Shown piece after piece: positions 1 through 7,800 of a stretch of DNA of 64,000 nucleotides. The translations under genes were made by a program, and so were the position numbers. The stretch lies in NCBI GenBank assembly GCA_963832725.1, contig CAWHVG010000002.1, positions 1,488,001 through 1,552,000 of the forward strand, in the 5' to 3' direction. How positions within the stretch are numbered: the first letter of the stretch is position 1; each line of letters opens with the position of its first letter. The notes below the pieces were generated by a model. That model did not search any database and was not told the DNA's origin. It was given only the letters and a program-made list of their open reading frames with translations. The stretch comes from JAEZBP01 sp963832725 (GTDB taxonomy: Bacteria > Myxococcota_A > Polyangia > Polyangiales > Sandaracinaceae).

Positions 1-1
1 C

Positions 2-1927
2 TTCCTCAGCTTCGTCTTGGTCCTGGTGGCGTTCGGCGTGGTGTCGGCCGCCAGCGTGGTCCAGCACCAGCGGACCGCGTTGCGCCTGCGACTCTTGCAC
101 GAAGGCTACCTCCCGCTCGCGCTGACGATCGGCCAGGCCAAGGCGACACAGGCCGTCTTCAACACCCTGCTCGACCGCGTGCTCCAGGAGCGCGACCCGA
201 CGGCCACGCGATCCTGGCTCGAGACCGCGCGGCGCGTGCGCCCCTCCGCCGTGCGGCGCGCGCTCGGCAACATCGAGCGGGCCGAGCAGCTCGCCCCGCC
301 GGACGAGGATCGTGAGGCGCTCGAGGAGATCCGCCACAGTCTGGATGCGATCCAGCGCGCCTACACCGACGGCGGCGCCCAGTTCGACTCCCTCTTCATC
401 GCCCTCGAGAGCGGCCACGAGGACGAAGCGAGCGGCATCCTCGACGAGCTGCGCCTGAGCGAGCAGCACATCGCGCGGCGCCTGCGTCTCGCGTGGGGGC
501 AGGTCCAGTCGCGCATCGCCGAGACCAGCCGCACCGCCGCCGAGCAGGAGCGCCAGTCGCTCTGGCAGATCGCCGTCATGGCGTTCGTCGCGCTCACCCT
601 CGGGCTGGTCGTCTTGTGGTGGTCGCAGCGTCTCCTCTCGCCGCTCCCGCGTCTGCAGAAGCGTGTCGCCGCCGTGGCCCGGGGCGATTTCGACGGCCGC
701 ATCGCGCCGGCGCGCGACGACGAGATCGGCCAGCTCACCACCGAGTTCGAGCGTATGGTCGACGCGGTCGGCGCCCGGGACCTCGAGCTGCGTGAAGCCG
801 CCGAGACGCTGCGCGAGCTGCAGCGCATGCAGGAACAGATCGTGGCCGGCCTGCGCGCGGCCGTGGTCGTCGTGGACGATGGTGGCGTGGTGCGCTCCGC
901 CAACCGCGCGGCGAGCGCCGTGCTCGGCGTCGAGGGTGACGCGGTCGACCAGCCCCTCTCCCAGAGCCTGCAAGCTCGATTGCCGGGCCTCGAGCAGGCC
1001 ATCGATCGCGTCGCCGGAGGAGGCGCGCGAGCCTCGCTGCAAGCGGCCACCCTCACGCGGAAAGAGGGCGGCCTCCCGCGCTCCCTCGACGTGCTGGTCA
1101 CGCCCTTCGGCACCGACGAGCCGACCGGCCCGCGCCGCTCCGTGCTCGTGGTCGCCGACGACGTCACCGAGGAGCTCCGCACCAAGCAACGGCTCATCCA
1201 GACCGAGCGCCTCGCCGCCATCGGCCGCATGGCCGCGCACGTCACCCACGAGGTCCGCAACCCGCTCTCCAGCATCGGCTTGAACGTCGAGCTGCTCGAA
1301 GAAGAGATCGAAGACGCGGGCGTCGAGGCCAAGGCGCTCCTGCGCGCCATCCAGCGCGAGATCGATCGGCTCACCGCCATCACCGAGGAGTATCTGCGCC
1401 TGGCCCGCCTGCCCGCGCCGCGCCTCGAGCCGGAGATTCTCGGCGACATCGCGGAAGAGGTCGGGCGCTTCGTCGCGCGCGAGATGGAGCACTCGAACGT
1501 CACCCTGCGCGTCGAAGTGTCGCCCGATCTGCCGATGGTGGCCGCCGACGAGCCGCAGATCCGCCAAGCGCTGTTGAACCTGCTGCGCAACGCGCGCGAA
1601 GCCGTGTCCGACGGCGGCGAGGTCGGCCTCTTCGCGCGCGAGCTCGACGGCGGCGTGGAGATCCGCGTCTCCGACCAGGGCCCGGGCGTCTCACCCGAGG
1701 TTCGGGCCCACATCTTCGACCTCTTCTACTCGACCAAGGACCACGGCACCGGCCTCGGCCTCCCGCTGACCCAGCAGATCGTCGCCGCGCACGGCGGCAA
1801 GATCCGCTGCGAAGACGCGCCCGGCGGCGGCACCGTCTTCGCCATGTGGTTCCCGCCCACGCGGGCGGACGCGGGCGATGTAGCCGACAGCGGCGAAGTC
1901 GCCGACGCCGTGGCGGGCGAAGAGTAG
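2..1927 (+). CDS. Membrane sensor histidine kinase (5' end outside window)
   Basis: The reading frame is open to the left edge, so the start is missing; a TTG at 17 is internal to the first membrane segment and unlikely to be the true start. Order seen: N-terminal membrane segment, extracytoplasmic helical region, second membrane segment near residue 190, HAMP linker (about 205-260), coiled coil, PAS-like domain (about 270-375), HisKA with the phospho-acceptor His near residue 411 (motif THEVRNP), and HATPase with N box (LLNLLRNAREAV), G1 (DQGPGV) and G2 (GTGLGLPL). All catalytic boxes are present, so it should be active. The C-terminus is an acidic Ala/Asp/Gly tail. No response regulator lies on the right; a partner could lie upstream outside the window. 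rph follows 63 bp later. Confidence 0.93.
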   Translation, partial: FLSFVLVLVAFGVVSAASVVQHQRTALRLRLLHEGYLPLALTIGQAKATQAVFNTLLDRVLQERDPTATRSWLETARRVRPSAVRRALGNIERAEQLAPPDEDREALEEIRHSLDAIQRAYTDGGAQFDSLFIALESGHEDEASGILDELRLSEQHIARRLRLAWGQVQSRIAETSRTAAEQERQSLWQIAVMAFVALTLGLVVLWWSQRLLSPLPRLQKRVAAVARGDFDGRIAPARDDEIGQLTTEFERMVDAVGARDLELREAAETLRELQRMQEQIVAGLRAAVVVVDDGGVVRSANRAASAVLGVEGDAVDQPLSQSLQARLPGLEQAIDRVAGGGARASLQAATLTRKEGGLPRSLDVLVTPFGTDEPTGPRRSVLVVADDVTEELRTKQRLIQTERLAAIGRMAAHVTHEVRNPLSSIGLNVELLEEEIEDAGVEAKALLRAIQREIDRLTAITEEYLRLARLPAPRLEPEILGDIAEEVGRFVAREMEHSNVTLRVEVSPDLPMVAADEPQIRQALLNLLRNAREAVSDGGEVGLFARELDGGVEIRVSDQGPGVSPEVRAHIFDLFYSTKDHGTGLGLPLTQQIVAAHGGKIRCEDAPGGGTVFAMWFPPTRADAGDVADSGEVADAVAGEE

Positions 1928-1990
1928 GGGCGATCGATCGCGACCCGGTCGGTCTTTCGCCGCCTCCGAGAACGTGCTAGCGCCGTCGCC

Positions 1991-2746
1991 ATGGAAATGA
2001 CGCGCAAGGACGGACGTGGCAGCGCGCAGCTGCGCCCCGTGACGATCACCCACGGCTTTCAGGTCAACCCCGAGGGCTCCGTGCTCTACCGTTGCGGCGG
2101 CACGCTCGTGCTCGTCTCCGCCTCGGTCGAAGAGCAGGTCCCGCCGTGGATGAAGGGCCAGGGCCGCGGCTGGGTGACCGCCGAGTACGCCATGCACCCG
2201 CGCGCCAACCGTGATCGCCAGCGGCGCGACCGCACCCGCAACAACATCGACGGCCGCACCTCCGAGATCCAGCGCCTCATCGCCCGCTCCCTGCGCGCGG
2301 CCGTGCGCCTCGAGAAGCTCGGCGAGCGCATGATCACCGTCGACTGCGACATCCTCGACGCCGACGGCGGCACCCGCACCGCCTCCATCACCGGCGGCTT
2401 CATCGCCCTCGCGCTGGCTCTCGACACCCTGCGCAAGAAGACCTCCGTCGGCGCCGGCGTCATCCGCGAGCCCGTGGCCGCCATCAGCGTCGGCATGGTG
2501 AAGGGCAAGCACCTGCTCGACCTCGCCTACGTCGAGGACAGCCAGGCCGACGTCGACCTCAACGTCGTGTCCACCAATCGCCAGGGCATCGTGGAGGTGC
2601 AGGGCACCGCGGAAGGCGCGCCCATCCCGAAGCCGGACTTCGACGCCCTGCTCGACCTCGCGCTCGGCGCCATGCCCGAGCTGACGGGCCTGCAACGCAA
2701 GGCCATCGAGGCGGCCGGCGTCGACCTCGGCAAGCTCATCGGCTGA
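1991..2746 (+). CDS. rph: Ribonuclease PH
   Basis: Phosphate-dependent 3'-5' exoribonuclease that trims the 3' tails of tRNA precursors in the cytoplasm. The 251-residue product matches the family length (about 240) and shows the diagnostic blocks: an N-terminal DGR followed by LRPV, the PPWMKGQGRGWVTAEY block, an arginine-rich RNA/phosphate segment (RDRTRNN), and DCDILDADGGTRTASITG in the catalytic region. The ATG at 1991 fits the family N-terminus. It is followed by a small ORF and rdgB on the same strand; an rph-rdgB pair is common in bacteria. Two tRNA genes lie 0.8 kb downstream. Confidence 0.97.
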   Translation: MEMTRKDGRGSAQLRPVTITHGFQVNPEGSVLYRCGGTLVLVSASVEEQVPPWMKGQGRGWVTAEYAMHPRANRDRQRRDRTRNNIDGRTSEIQRLIARSLRAAVRLEKLGERMITVDCDILDADGGTRTASITGGFIALALALDTLRKKTSVGAGVIREPVAAISVGMVKGKHLLDLAYVEDSQADVDLNVVSTNRQGIVEVQGTAEGAPIPKPDFDALLDLALGAMPELTGLQRKAIEAAGVDLGKLIG

Positions 2747-2748
2747 CG

Positions 2749-2910
2749 GTGCCGGCCACGCGGACACGCTGGCGACGTCTCGATCCCGCCCGGGCCGAGC
2801 TCCTCTTGGCGAGCGAGAACGCCAGCTCGGCAGCGATGTTCGTGCTCCCGCCAGGGGAGCTCGTCGTCGCCGGGGACGGCGGCTCGCTGATTTGGCCGCA
2901 CCTCTCATGA
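2749..2910 (+). CDS. Small ORF of 53 codons between rph and rdgB
   Basis: A GTG-initiated frame starts 2 bp after the rph stop and ends in a TGA overlapping the rdgB ATG as ATGA, the arrangement expected for translational coupling. Third codon positions are mostly G or C, as in neighbouring genes. The product has an Arg/Trp-rich N-terminus (RTRWRRLDP) and a hydrophobic C-terminal half with the motif VLPPGELVVAGDGG. I do not recognise a family. It fills the whole rph-rdgB gap exactly, which argues for a real gene, but at 53 codons an open frame in GC-rich DNA can occur by chance. Confidence 0.45.
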   Translation: MPATRTRWRRLDPARAELLLASENASSAAMFVLPPGELVVAGDGGSLIWPHLS

Positions 2911-3527
2911 AGCTCCTCGTCGCCACCCGGAACGCGGGCAAGGTCCGCGAGCTCGCGCGTCTCTTCGCCGAGCTCGAGGGCGTCGAGCTGGTCGGCCTGA
3001 ACGCCTTCGACGACGTGCCCGAAGTCATCGAGGACGCGGACACCTTCGAAGGCAACGCCGCCAAGAAAGCGCGCGAGCTGGCGGCGGCGACCGGCCTGCC
3101 CACCTTGGCCGACGACAGCGGCATCGAAGTCGACGCCCTCGGCGGCGCGCCCGGCGTCTACTCCGCGCGTTACGCCGGCGAGCACGGCGACGACGACGGC
3201 AACAACCAAAAGCTCCTCCGCGAGATGGACCGCGTGCCCGACGCCGAGCGGACCGCGCGCTTCCGCTGCGCCCTCGCGTTCGCCGATCCCGCGGGGCCGC
3301 TGAGCGGAGACGTCCACATCGAGCACGGCGTCGTCGAGGGCCGCATCCTGCGCGAGCTGCGGGGCGAGAACGGCTTCGGCTACGACCCCCTCTTCTTGCT
3401 GCGCGGCGACACCCGCACCACCGCCGAGCTGAGCGCCGAGGAAAAGGACGCCGTCAGCCACAGGGCCGAGGCCGCGCGCAAGATGAGCGCGTACCTGCGG
3501 GGCTACCTCCGCAGCCACGAGCGGTAG
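2907..3527 (+). CDS. rdgB: XTP/dITP diphosphatase (RdgB/HAM1 family)
   Basis: House-cleaning nucleotide pyrophosphatase that hydrolyses dITP/XTP to monophosphates and keeps deaminated purines out of DNA and RNA. The 206-residue product starts MKLLVATRN, followed by the signature GK near residue 12, NAxxKA (EGNAAKKAREL), DDSGIEVDALGGAPGVYSAR and the C-terminal GENGFGYDPLF block. ATG 2907 is preferred over an in-frame TTG at 2892 because it matches the family N-terminus and overlaps the preceding small ORF by ATGA. Probably in one transcript with rph. Confidence 0.97.
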   Translation: MKLLVATRNAGKVRELARLFAELEGVELVGLNAFDDVPEVIEDADTFEGNAAKKARELAAATGLPTLADDSGIEVDALGGAPGVYSARYAGEHGDDDGNNQKLLREMDRVPDAERTARFRCALAFADPAGPLSGDVHIEHGVVEGRILRELRGENGFGYDPLFLLRGDTRTTAELSAEEKDAVSHRAEAARKMSAYLRGYLRSHER

Positions 3528-3551
3528 CCGCCCGGCATGATCCGGGCTACC
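3523..3551 (+). terminator. Hairpin at the end of rdgB
   Basis: GGTAG pairs with CTACC and CCCGG with CCGGG around a six-base loop, with a three-base bulge. The stem begins at the rdgB stop codon. No T-tract follows, so it may act as a 3'-end stabiliser or Rho-assisted terminator separating rdgB from the tRNA genes. Confidence 0.4.
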
Positions 3552-3566
3552 CTTCCGCGCTCTCTA

Positions 3567-3640
3567 CGGGGTGTCGCACAGCCTGGTAGTGCACGAGCTT
3601 TGGGTGCTCGTTGTCGTGGGTTCAAATCCCACCACCCCGA
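3567..3640 (+). tRNA. tRNA-Pro (TGG)
   Basis: 74-nt cloverleaf. The acceptor stem CGGGGTG pairs with CACCCCG (3633-3639) and the discriminator is A. The anticodon stem CGAGC/GCTCG encloses the loop TTTGGGT, giving anticodon TGG. The T arm GTGGG-TTCAAAT-CCCAC is perfect. The 3' CCA is not encoded. tRNA-Arg follows 33 bp later, so the two are probably cotranscribed. Confidence 0.96.
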
Positions 3641-3673
3641 CTCAGGACTCGCCCGACGCAGGCGGGTGAACCT

Positions 3674-3747
3674 GCGCCCATAGCTCAGCCGGATAGAGCA
3701 GCGGCCTTCTAAGCCGACGGTCGGAGGTTCGAGTCCTCCTGGGCGCG
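3674..3747 (+). tRNA. tRNA-Arg (TCT)
   Basis: 74-nt cloverleaf with acceptor stem GCGCCCA/TGGGCGC and discriminator G. The anticodon loop CTTCTAA gives anticodon TCT. D loop and T arm (GGAGG-TTCGAGT-CCTCC) are canonical. No encoded CCA. Its 3' end (GAGTCCTCCTGGG) is the motif that recurs at each unit junction of the tandem array immediately downstream. Confidence 0.96.
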
Positions 3748-4461
3748 TGTCGCTTCGCTCCACGCGTGCGGTGCTTTCGCACCGCGCACGCTCCGCGTGC
3801 CCCAGGCTCCCTCGGCTCCGCCGAACACGTCCGGCTCCGTGGACTGACGTCCACTGCGCTCGGACGTCTTCGACGTCGAGCGAGTCCTCCTGGGTTCCGC
3901 TTCGCTCCCCGCGTGCGGTGCCTTCGCACCGCGCACGCTTCGCGTGCCCCCAGGAGCGTTCGGCTCCGCCGAACACGTCCGGCTCCGTGGACTGCGTCCA
4001 CTGCGCTCGGACGTCTTCGACGTCGAGCGAGCCCTCCTGGGTTCCGCTTCGCTCCCCGCGTGCGGTGCCTTCGCACCGCGCACGCTTCGCGTGCCCCCAG
4101 GCTCCCTCGGCTCCGCCGAACACGTCCGGCTCCGTGGACTGCGTCCACTGCGCTCGGACGTCTTCGACGTCGAGCGAGTCCTCCTGGCCGCGTCATCTCG
4201 CGGAAGGCGTGGAGCGAACACCGCAGGCGACGCGTTCTCCCTCGATGATGCCGGACCAGTCGTCCTCGTGCGTGCGGCTTCGCCTTCGCCCAAGCTCGCC
4301 CGCGCCGCTTCGACCCAGCGTCGCAGGTTCTCCTCGGCCTGCCGGCGCTCCTCTTCGCTGAGGCTCGCGACCCACTCGGCGAGCCGGACGTCGTTGCCGT
4401 CCTCGTCGACGGCGGCGGCCATCGCGGCCTCGAGCTCCTCCATGCTGACCTCGTGGCTCAT
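3709..4461 (-). CDS. Small hypothetical protein reading into the tRNA-linked repeat array
   Basis: The ATG at 4461 opens a frame whose first 85-90 codons look like a real soluble helical protein: MSHEVSMEELEAAMAA, then an acidic stretch, then SLSEEERRQAEENLRRWVEAA. After about residue 90 (near 4190) the frame enters the tandem array and encodes three near-identical Arg/Ser-rich repeats (TRSTSKTSERSG), stopping at 3709 inside the antisense of tRNA-Arg. The native stop codon has probably been lost or displaced by repeat expansion; the repeat-encoded part is unlikely to be functional. I do not recognise the N-terminal family. Confidence 0.35.
   Translation of the reverse strand: MSHEVSMEELEAAMAAAVDEDGNDVRLAEWVASLSEEERRQAEENLRRWVEAARASLGEGEAARTRTTGPASSRENASPAVFAPRLPRDDAARRTRSTSKTSERSGRSPRSRTCSAEPREPGGTRSVRGAKAPHAGSEAEPRRARSTSKTSERSGRSPRSRTCSAEPNAPGGTRSVRGAKAPHAGSEAEPRRTRSTSKTSERSGRQSTEPDVFGGAEGAWGTRSVRGAKAPHAWSEATRAQEDSNLRPSA
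3731..4189 (+). repeat. Tandem repeat array (units of 151, 147, 147 bp) carrying copies of the tRNA-Arg 3' end
   Basis: Starting inside tRNA-Arg, the motif GAG(T/C)CCTCCTGG recurs at 3731, 3882, 4029 and 4176, so three nearly identical units lie end to end, each opening with 12-13 bases of the tRNA 3' end. Each unit contains several short hairpins with tiny loops: GGTGC/GCACC, GCACGC-TTC-GCGTGC, CGGC-TCC-GCCG (extended to seven pairs in unit 2), GTGGAC-TGC-GTCCAC in units 2 and 3, and GACGTC-TTC-GACGTC. The layout resembles the rtT repeats after E. coli tyrT, 178-bp units each beginning with the tRNA-Tyr 3' end. All six frames of such a repeat look partly open, but I see no convincing protein encoded by it. 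Confidence 0.9.
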
Positions 4462-4641
4462 GCGCGAAATGTAGCAGACGTGTCCGCCCCCGCCGACGCA
4501 GGCCCTCGACCATCCCCGGCGAGGTGCCGAGCTCCTGCGTGACCGCGAGCTGCCGGTGGTGATCGTTCCTTCGCGTCGCTCTCGGAAGGCGCAGCTCAGG
4601 AAGGCGGGAAGAGGCGCCCGAGGCCCGAGCGTTCGAGGTCC

Positions 4642-5892
4642 GTGCGTCTTCTCTTCGTGGAGAATCACGCGACGTTCGCTGACGTCGTCATCGATCAGTT
4701 CCTCGCCGACCACGACGTCGTGCTGCGCGCCACGGTCGCCGGCACGCGCGCTCTCATCAGGGACGACCTCGCGTTCGACGCGGTGCTGGTGGACTACGAC
4801 CTCGACGACGGCAAGGGGGTCGAGGTCATCGACGCTCTTCGCGCTGCTGGCTACCAGGGACTAACCGTGGTGGTGTCCGCTCACCATGAGGGCAACGAGT
4901 CGCTCATGCGAGCAGGCGCCCACGTCGTCTGCGCGAAGGCGGAGTTTGCAGGGATCGATCGCGTGCTCGCGGCCGGGAGGACCGTGGACCGGGTTCGCGG
5001 TGCGTTGCTCGGTACGTTGATCGGCGATGCTCTCGGCCGGCCCTTCGAGGGCACGCCGACCAGCGATATCGCGCGGCTCGAAGAGCGGCTCCGGCGACGA
5101 GCCGCCGCGCCTCGGGCGTGGGGTCACAGCGATGACGGCGAGATGATGCTGAACCTGGCGGCGTCCCTCTGCAGGGGCCGCGAGCTCGAGGAGGAAGACC
5201 TGCTCGCGACGCTCGCCGAGAACCACGAACCGGCGCGCGGCTACGGCAAGGGCGCTCGGGCTGCTTTCCGCGCGTGGCGGGCAGGACACTCGCCAGAGGA
5301 CGCGGCGCGCGCGCTCTGGGAGGAAGGCTCGCGAGGCAACGGGGGCGCGGTTCGGGTCGCGCCCGTCGCTGCGTGGGCGCTCGATGAGAGCGAGGCCGTC
5401 GTCGCCGACCTGGCTTCGAGAACCGCCTCGGTCACGCACGCACACGCCGAGGCACGCTGCGGCGCCGCCGTGATCGCGGTAGCCGTGCATCGAGCGCTCC
5501 GGGGCGTGGACCAGTCCGGCGTGGTCGCGGGACTCCACGCGCTCGCGGCACACCTCCTCGCCGAGCGGCTGCGCGCCGTCGATGCGCTCCGGAATGCATC
5601 GCCGAAGGAGGTCGCTGCCAGGCTCGGGAACGGAGTCCTCGCGATCGAGTCCGTGCCGGCCGCCCTCTGGGCGTTCGACGGGTCGAAGAGCTTTGAGGAC
5701 GCCGTGATCCGCGCGGTCGGGCTCGCCGGCGACACGGATTCCATCGGCGCGATGGCCGGTGCCGTGGCAGGTGCGTTTTTCGGCGCGAGCGGGATCGCCT
5801 CGAGCTGGACGGCCGCGCTCGAAGCGCCCGCCGTCGACGCCGCGGATCGGTACGCCGTGCTGCTCGGGCGAGCACGTCGCACGGCGGGCTGA
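4642..5892 (+). CDS. Receiver domain fused to ADP-ribosylglycohydrolase (DraG-like)
   Basis: 416 residues. Residues 1-112 form a CheY-like receiver: phospho-acceptor D51 (VLVDYDL), S79 and K99 are in place, but the usual acidic pair after beta-1 is E7-N8, so Mg binding may be weakened. Residues 116-416 form an ADP-ribosylglycohydrolase: GALLGTLIGDALG, S163-D164-D165 for the first metal site, GNGGAVRVAPVAAWA, and GDTDSIGAMAGAVAGAFFG near residue 375. Both metal-site motifs are present, so it probably removes ADP-ribose from a protein or other acceptor. The GTG start at 4642 gives a typical receiver N-terminus. The combination suggests phosphorylation-gated de-ADP-ribosylation; no kinase or ADP-ribosyltransferase is adjacent. 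Confidence 0.88.
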   Translation: MRLLFVENHATFADVVIDQFLADHDVVLRATVAGTRALIRDDLAFDAVLVDYDLDDGKGVEVIDALRAAGYQGLTVVVSAHHEGNESLMRAGAHVVCAKAEFAGIDRVLAAGRTVDRVRGALLGTLIGDALGRPFEGTPTSDIARLEERLRRRAAAPRAWGHSDDGEMMLNLAASLCRGRELEEEDLLATLAENHEPARGYGKGARAAFRAWRAGHSPEDAARALWEEGSRGNGGAVRVAPVAAWALDESEAVVADLASRTASVTHAHAEARCGAAVIAVAVHRALRGVDQSGVVAGLHALAAHLLAERLRAVDALRNASPKEVAARLGNGVLAIESVPAALWAFDGSKSFEDAVIRAVGLAGDTDSIGAMAGAVAGAFFGASGIASSWTAALEAPAVDAADRYAVLLGRARRTAG

Positions 5893-5989
5893 GCGGGTAG
5901 ACGCCACCGCTGCGATTGCCGCGTCACGCGTGCAGGCTGGTGTCGCGGAGCGGCCTCGGTTGCGCTGGCCGCCGTCGCTCCGGCGTCGC

Positions 5990-6832
5990 CTACACGGCCG
6001 AGCGGCTCAGGCGGTCCGGGCCGTCGGAGGCCACGACCTCACAGACGGTGTCGAAGGCGCCGAAGACCTCCCAGCTCGGTCGGTCGAGCCGCGTCGCGAG
6101 CTCCTCCGTCAGGGCAGCCTCGAGGTCGGCGTCGCGCTTCCCCTTCCAGAGCTTGTCGGCGAGGGCGATGAGGCGGTCTTCGAGCGCCGCGCGCGGCTCG
6201 AACCACGCCGCATGCGTGACGCAGGCGCGGGCGATGTGCGCCGGGAAGCCGGAGCGGAGCAAGAGCTGCTCCCCGGCGCGCTCGTGCTCGTGCCCGGGCG
6301 CCCGCATCTCCGCGGCATGCTCGATCTTCCCCGCGTCGTGAACCGCGGCGCCGAGGCGCACGTGGTCGCCATCGAAACGGATCCCGAGCGGACGCAGGCC
6401 CTCGACAATCGCTTCGGCCGCCTCGAGCACCAGCTCGTGATGACGCACCAGCCAGGGGTGGGCACCGCGTGAGGCGAGCCACTGGATCGCCTCGCGCGCC
6501 GTGGTCGGAGCCTGTTCTTCCGGCAAAGTCGACTCCGGTGCCGCGCGATATCGCAGCTTCTCGAGCAGCGGGAATGCGCTCAGTCCCTCGGCGTGCTGCC
6601 GTTCGAGGAACCGATGCAAAGCTCCGCGTTGGTCGGCCGTGAGTCCGTCGAACGAGAAGTCGTCGATGTCCTCATGCCAGTGCAGATGACCGTTCTGGAG
6701 GAAGTCGTCCCAGCGATCCCAGGTCTCGAACACCTGCCGCGGCAGGCCCATCGCGTCCAGCTCGTCGCCGTGCGCTCCGAGCCACTCCCGGTGCCGATTG
6801 CGACGCTCCCGGTCCTCTCGTCTCCCGCCCAT
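5990..6832 (-). CDS. HD-domain phosphohydrolase
   Basis: 280 residues. The C-terminal half carries an HD metal-binding domain: H131/H132, H165-D166 (AAVHDAGKI), H181 and H183 (GHEHERAG), and D226 (ALADKLWKG). These support a divalent-metal phosphohydrolase; the substrate cannot be told. The N-terminal 120 residues are rich in Trp, His and acidic residues (ETWDRWDDF, HWHEDIDDF), and I do not recognise them. ATG 6832 is the first plausible start. The upstream region toward the divergent gene at 7334 holds a degenerate 41-bp repeat array. Confidence 0.8.
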   Translation of the reverse strand: MGGRREDRERRNRHREWLGAHGDELDAMGLPRQVFETWDRWDDFLQNGHLHWHEDIDDFSFDGLTADQRGALHRFLERQHAEGLSAFPLLEKLRYRAAPESTLPEEQAPTTAREAIQWLASRGAHPWLVRHHELVLEAAEAIVEGLRPLGIRFDGDHVRLGAAVHDAGKIEHAAEMRAPGHEHERAGEQLLLRSGFPAHIARACVTHAAWFEPRAALEDRLIALADKLWKGKRDADLEAALTEELATRLDRPSWEVFGAFDTVCEVVASDGPDRLSRSAV

Positions 6833-6891
6833 GGAGTCGACGTAGCACTTCGCGGCCCGGATACCGCGTGCGTGACCATCGAAATACGATG

Positions 6892-7143
6892 GAGTCTCGT
6901 CCGAGGTGACACGTGGCCACCGCGAACGCGTTCCGAACGCGCGCGACGTGATGCTCGGTCGTGTCGAGCGCGACTCGAGTCGGGGGGAGGTGATGGGAGA
7001 CCGCGAAGATGCGACTCGAGTCTCGTCCGGGGTGATCTCGGTCACCGAAACGAGACTGGAGTCTCGCCCGCGATGATGCGTGGTCACCCGGGACGCGCTC
7101 GGGAGGCGCGCGAGGTGATCCCGGACCGTCCGGGCCGAGGCTC
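6892..7143. repeat. Degenerate tandem array, about six units of 41-43 bp, in a divergent intergenic region
   Basis: This is the main content of the 500-bp gap 6833-7333. Units begin near 6892, 6935, 6977, 7018, 7059 and 7101. Shared blocks in order are GAGTCTCGTCCG, GGTGAT, GGTCACC and GCGACTC. The three middle units are spaced exactly 41 bp. GGTGAT and GGTCACC are partly complementary, giving each unit a loose dyad. No convincing protein frame crosses it. It lies between divergently transcribed genes, so it could be an operator cluster or a decayed tandem duplication. Confidence 0.65.
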
Positions 7144-7333
7144 GATCGCGAGTGAGGCGCTGCCTGCCCGCCGGAGATGCCGGGAGCGTCGAGCGGTCAC
7201 CGGACCCCACCCGTGGCGCGCTGCTGCGCCGCACCGTGAGACGCCGCGACCGAGATGCAGCCCCGCGCTCGGTCCATGACTGGGGGCGCACGATTCGTGT
7301 CTACTTCCCGAGTGGGGAGGAAATGGAGGTGAC

Positions 7334-7786
7334 ATGAAGTCGTTCACGTTTCGTGGCGCGAGGCGGCGAGCCGCGGTGCTCGTTCCGATTCTCTCCGGGT
7401 TCTTCCTGGTCGCTGGCGTGGCGAGCGCCGAGACCGATGTTCAGGCGGTGAAGATCAATTTCTCGGCGTTCTTCAACGCACACACGCCGGCGCAGAAGCG
7501 CGTTCAGCTGCTCCAGCACGGGCAGCAGTTTGCGGGCGAGCTCCGACAGCAGGAACAGACGCCGGCCGCGCAGGAGACGACGGCCGCGGCCACCGACGTG
7601 CAGGTCCACGGCGACCGGGCAACGGTGACCTACACCATCGAGCTCGACGGTCGGCCGGTGCTCTCCGATCAGCAAGGGGAGATGGTGAAGCAGAACGGGC
7701 AGTGGAAGGTCAGCGATCAGACCTTCTGCGACATCGAGTCGATGAGCGGTGCGCCACCGGCGGCTTGTGGGAATCACGAGCATTGA
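7334..7786 (+). CDS. Secreted NTF2-like protein resembling mycobacterial Mtb12
   Basis: 150 residues. An Arg-rich n-region, a hydrophobic core and VASA before Glu-Thr-Asp form a Sec signal peptide cut near residue 32. The mature part (INFSAFFNAHTPAQKRVQLL ... VTYTIELDGRPVL ... WKVSDQTFCDI) follows the pattern of the Mtb12/CFP-2 family, small NTF2-fold secreted proteins of unknown function. Two Cys near the C-terminus could form a disulfide. A strong ribosome binding site (GGAGGTGAC) sits just before the ATG. It ends 14 bp before the MFS exporter, so the two are probably cotranscribed. Confidence 0.72.
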   Translation: MKSFTFRGARRRAAVLVPILSGFFLVAGVASAETDVQAVKINFSAFFNAHTPAQKRVQLLQHGQQFAGELRQQEQTPAAQETTAAATDVQVHGDRATVTYTIELDGRPVLSDQQGEMVKQNGQWKVSDQTFCDIESMSGAPPAACGNHEH

Positions 7787-7800
7787 TGGGTGACTGAGGC

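Noticed and set aside
3504..4474. Several long Arg/Ser-rich frames on both strands in the tRNA-linked array, resembling a Tpr-like basic protein
   Set aside because: Repeats of 147 bp are divisible by three, so open frames repeat automatically in every phase; no ribosome binding site or family support.
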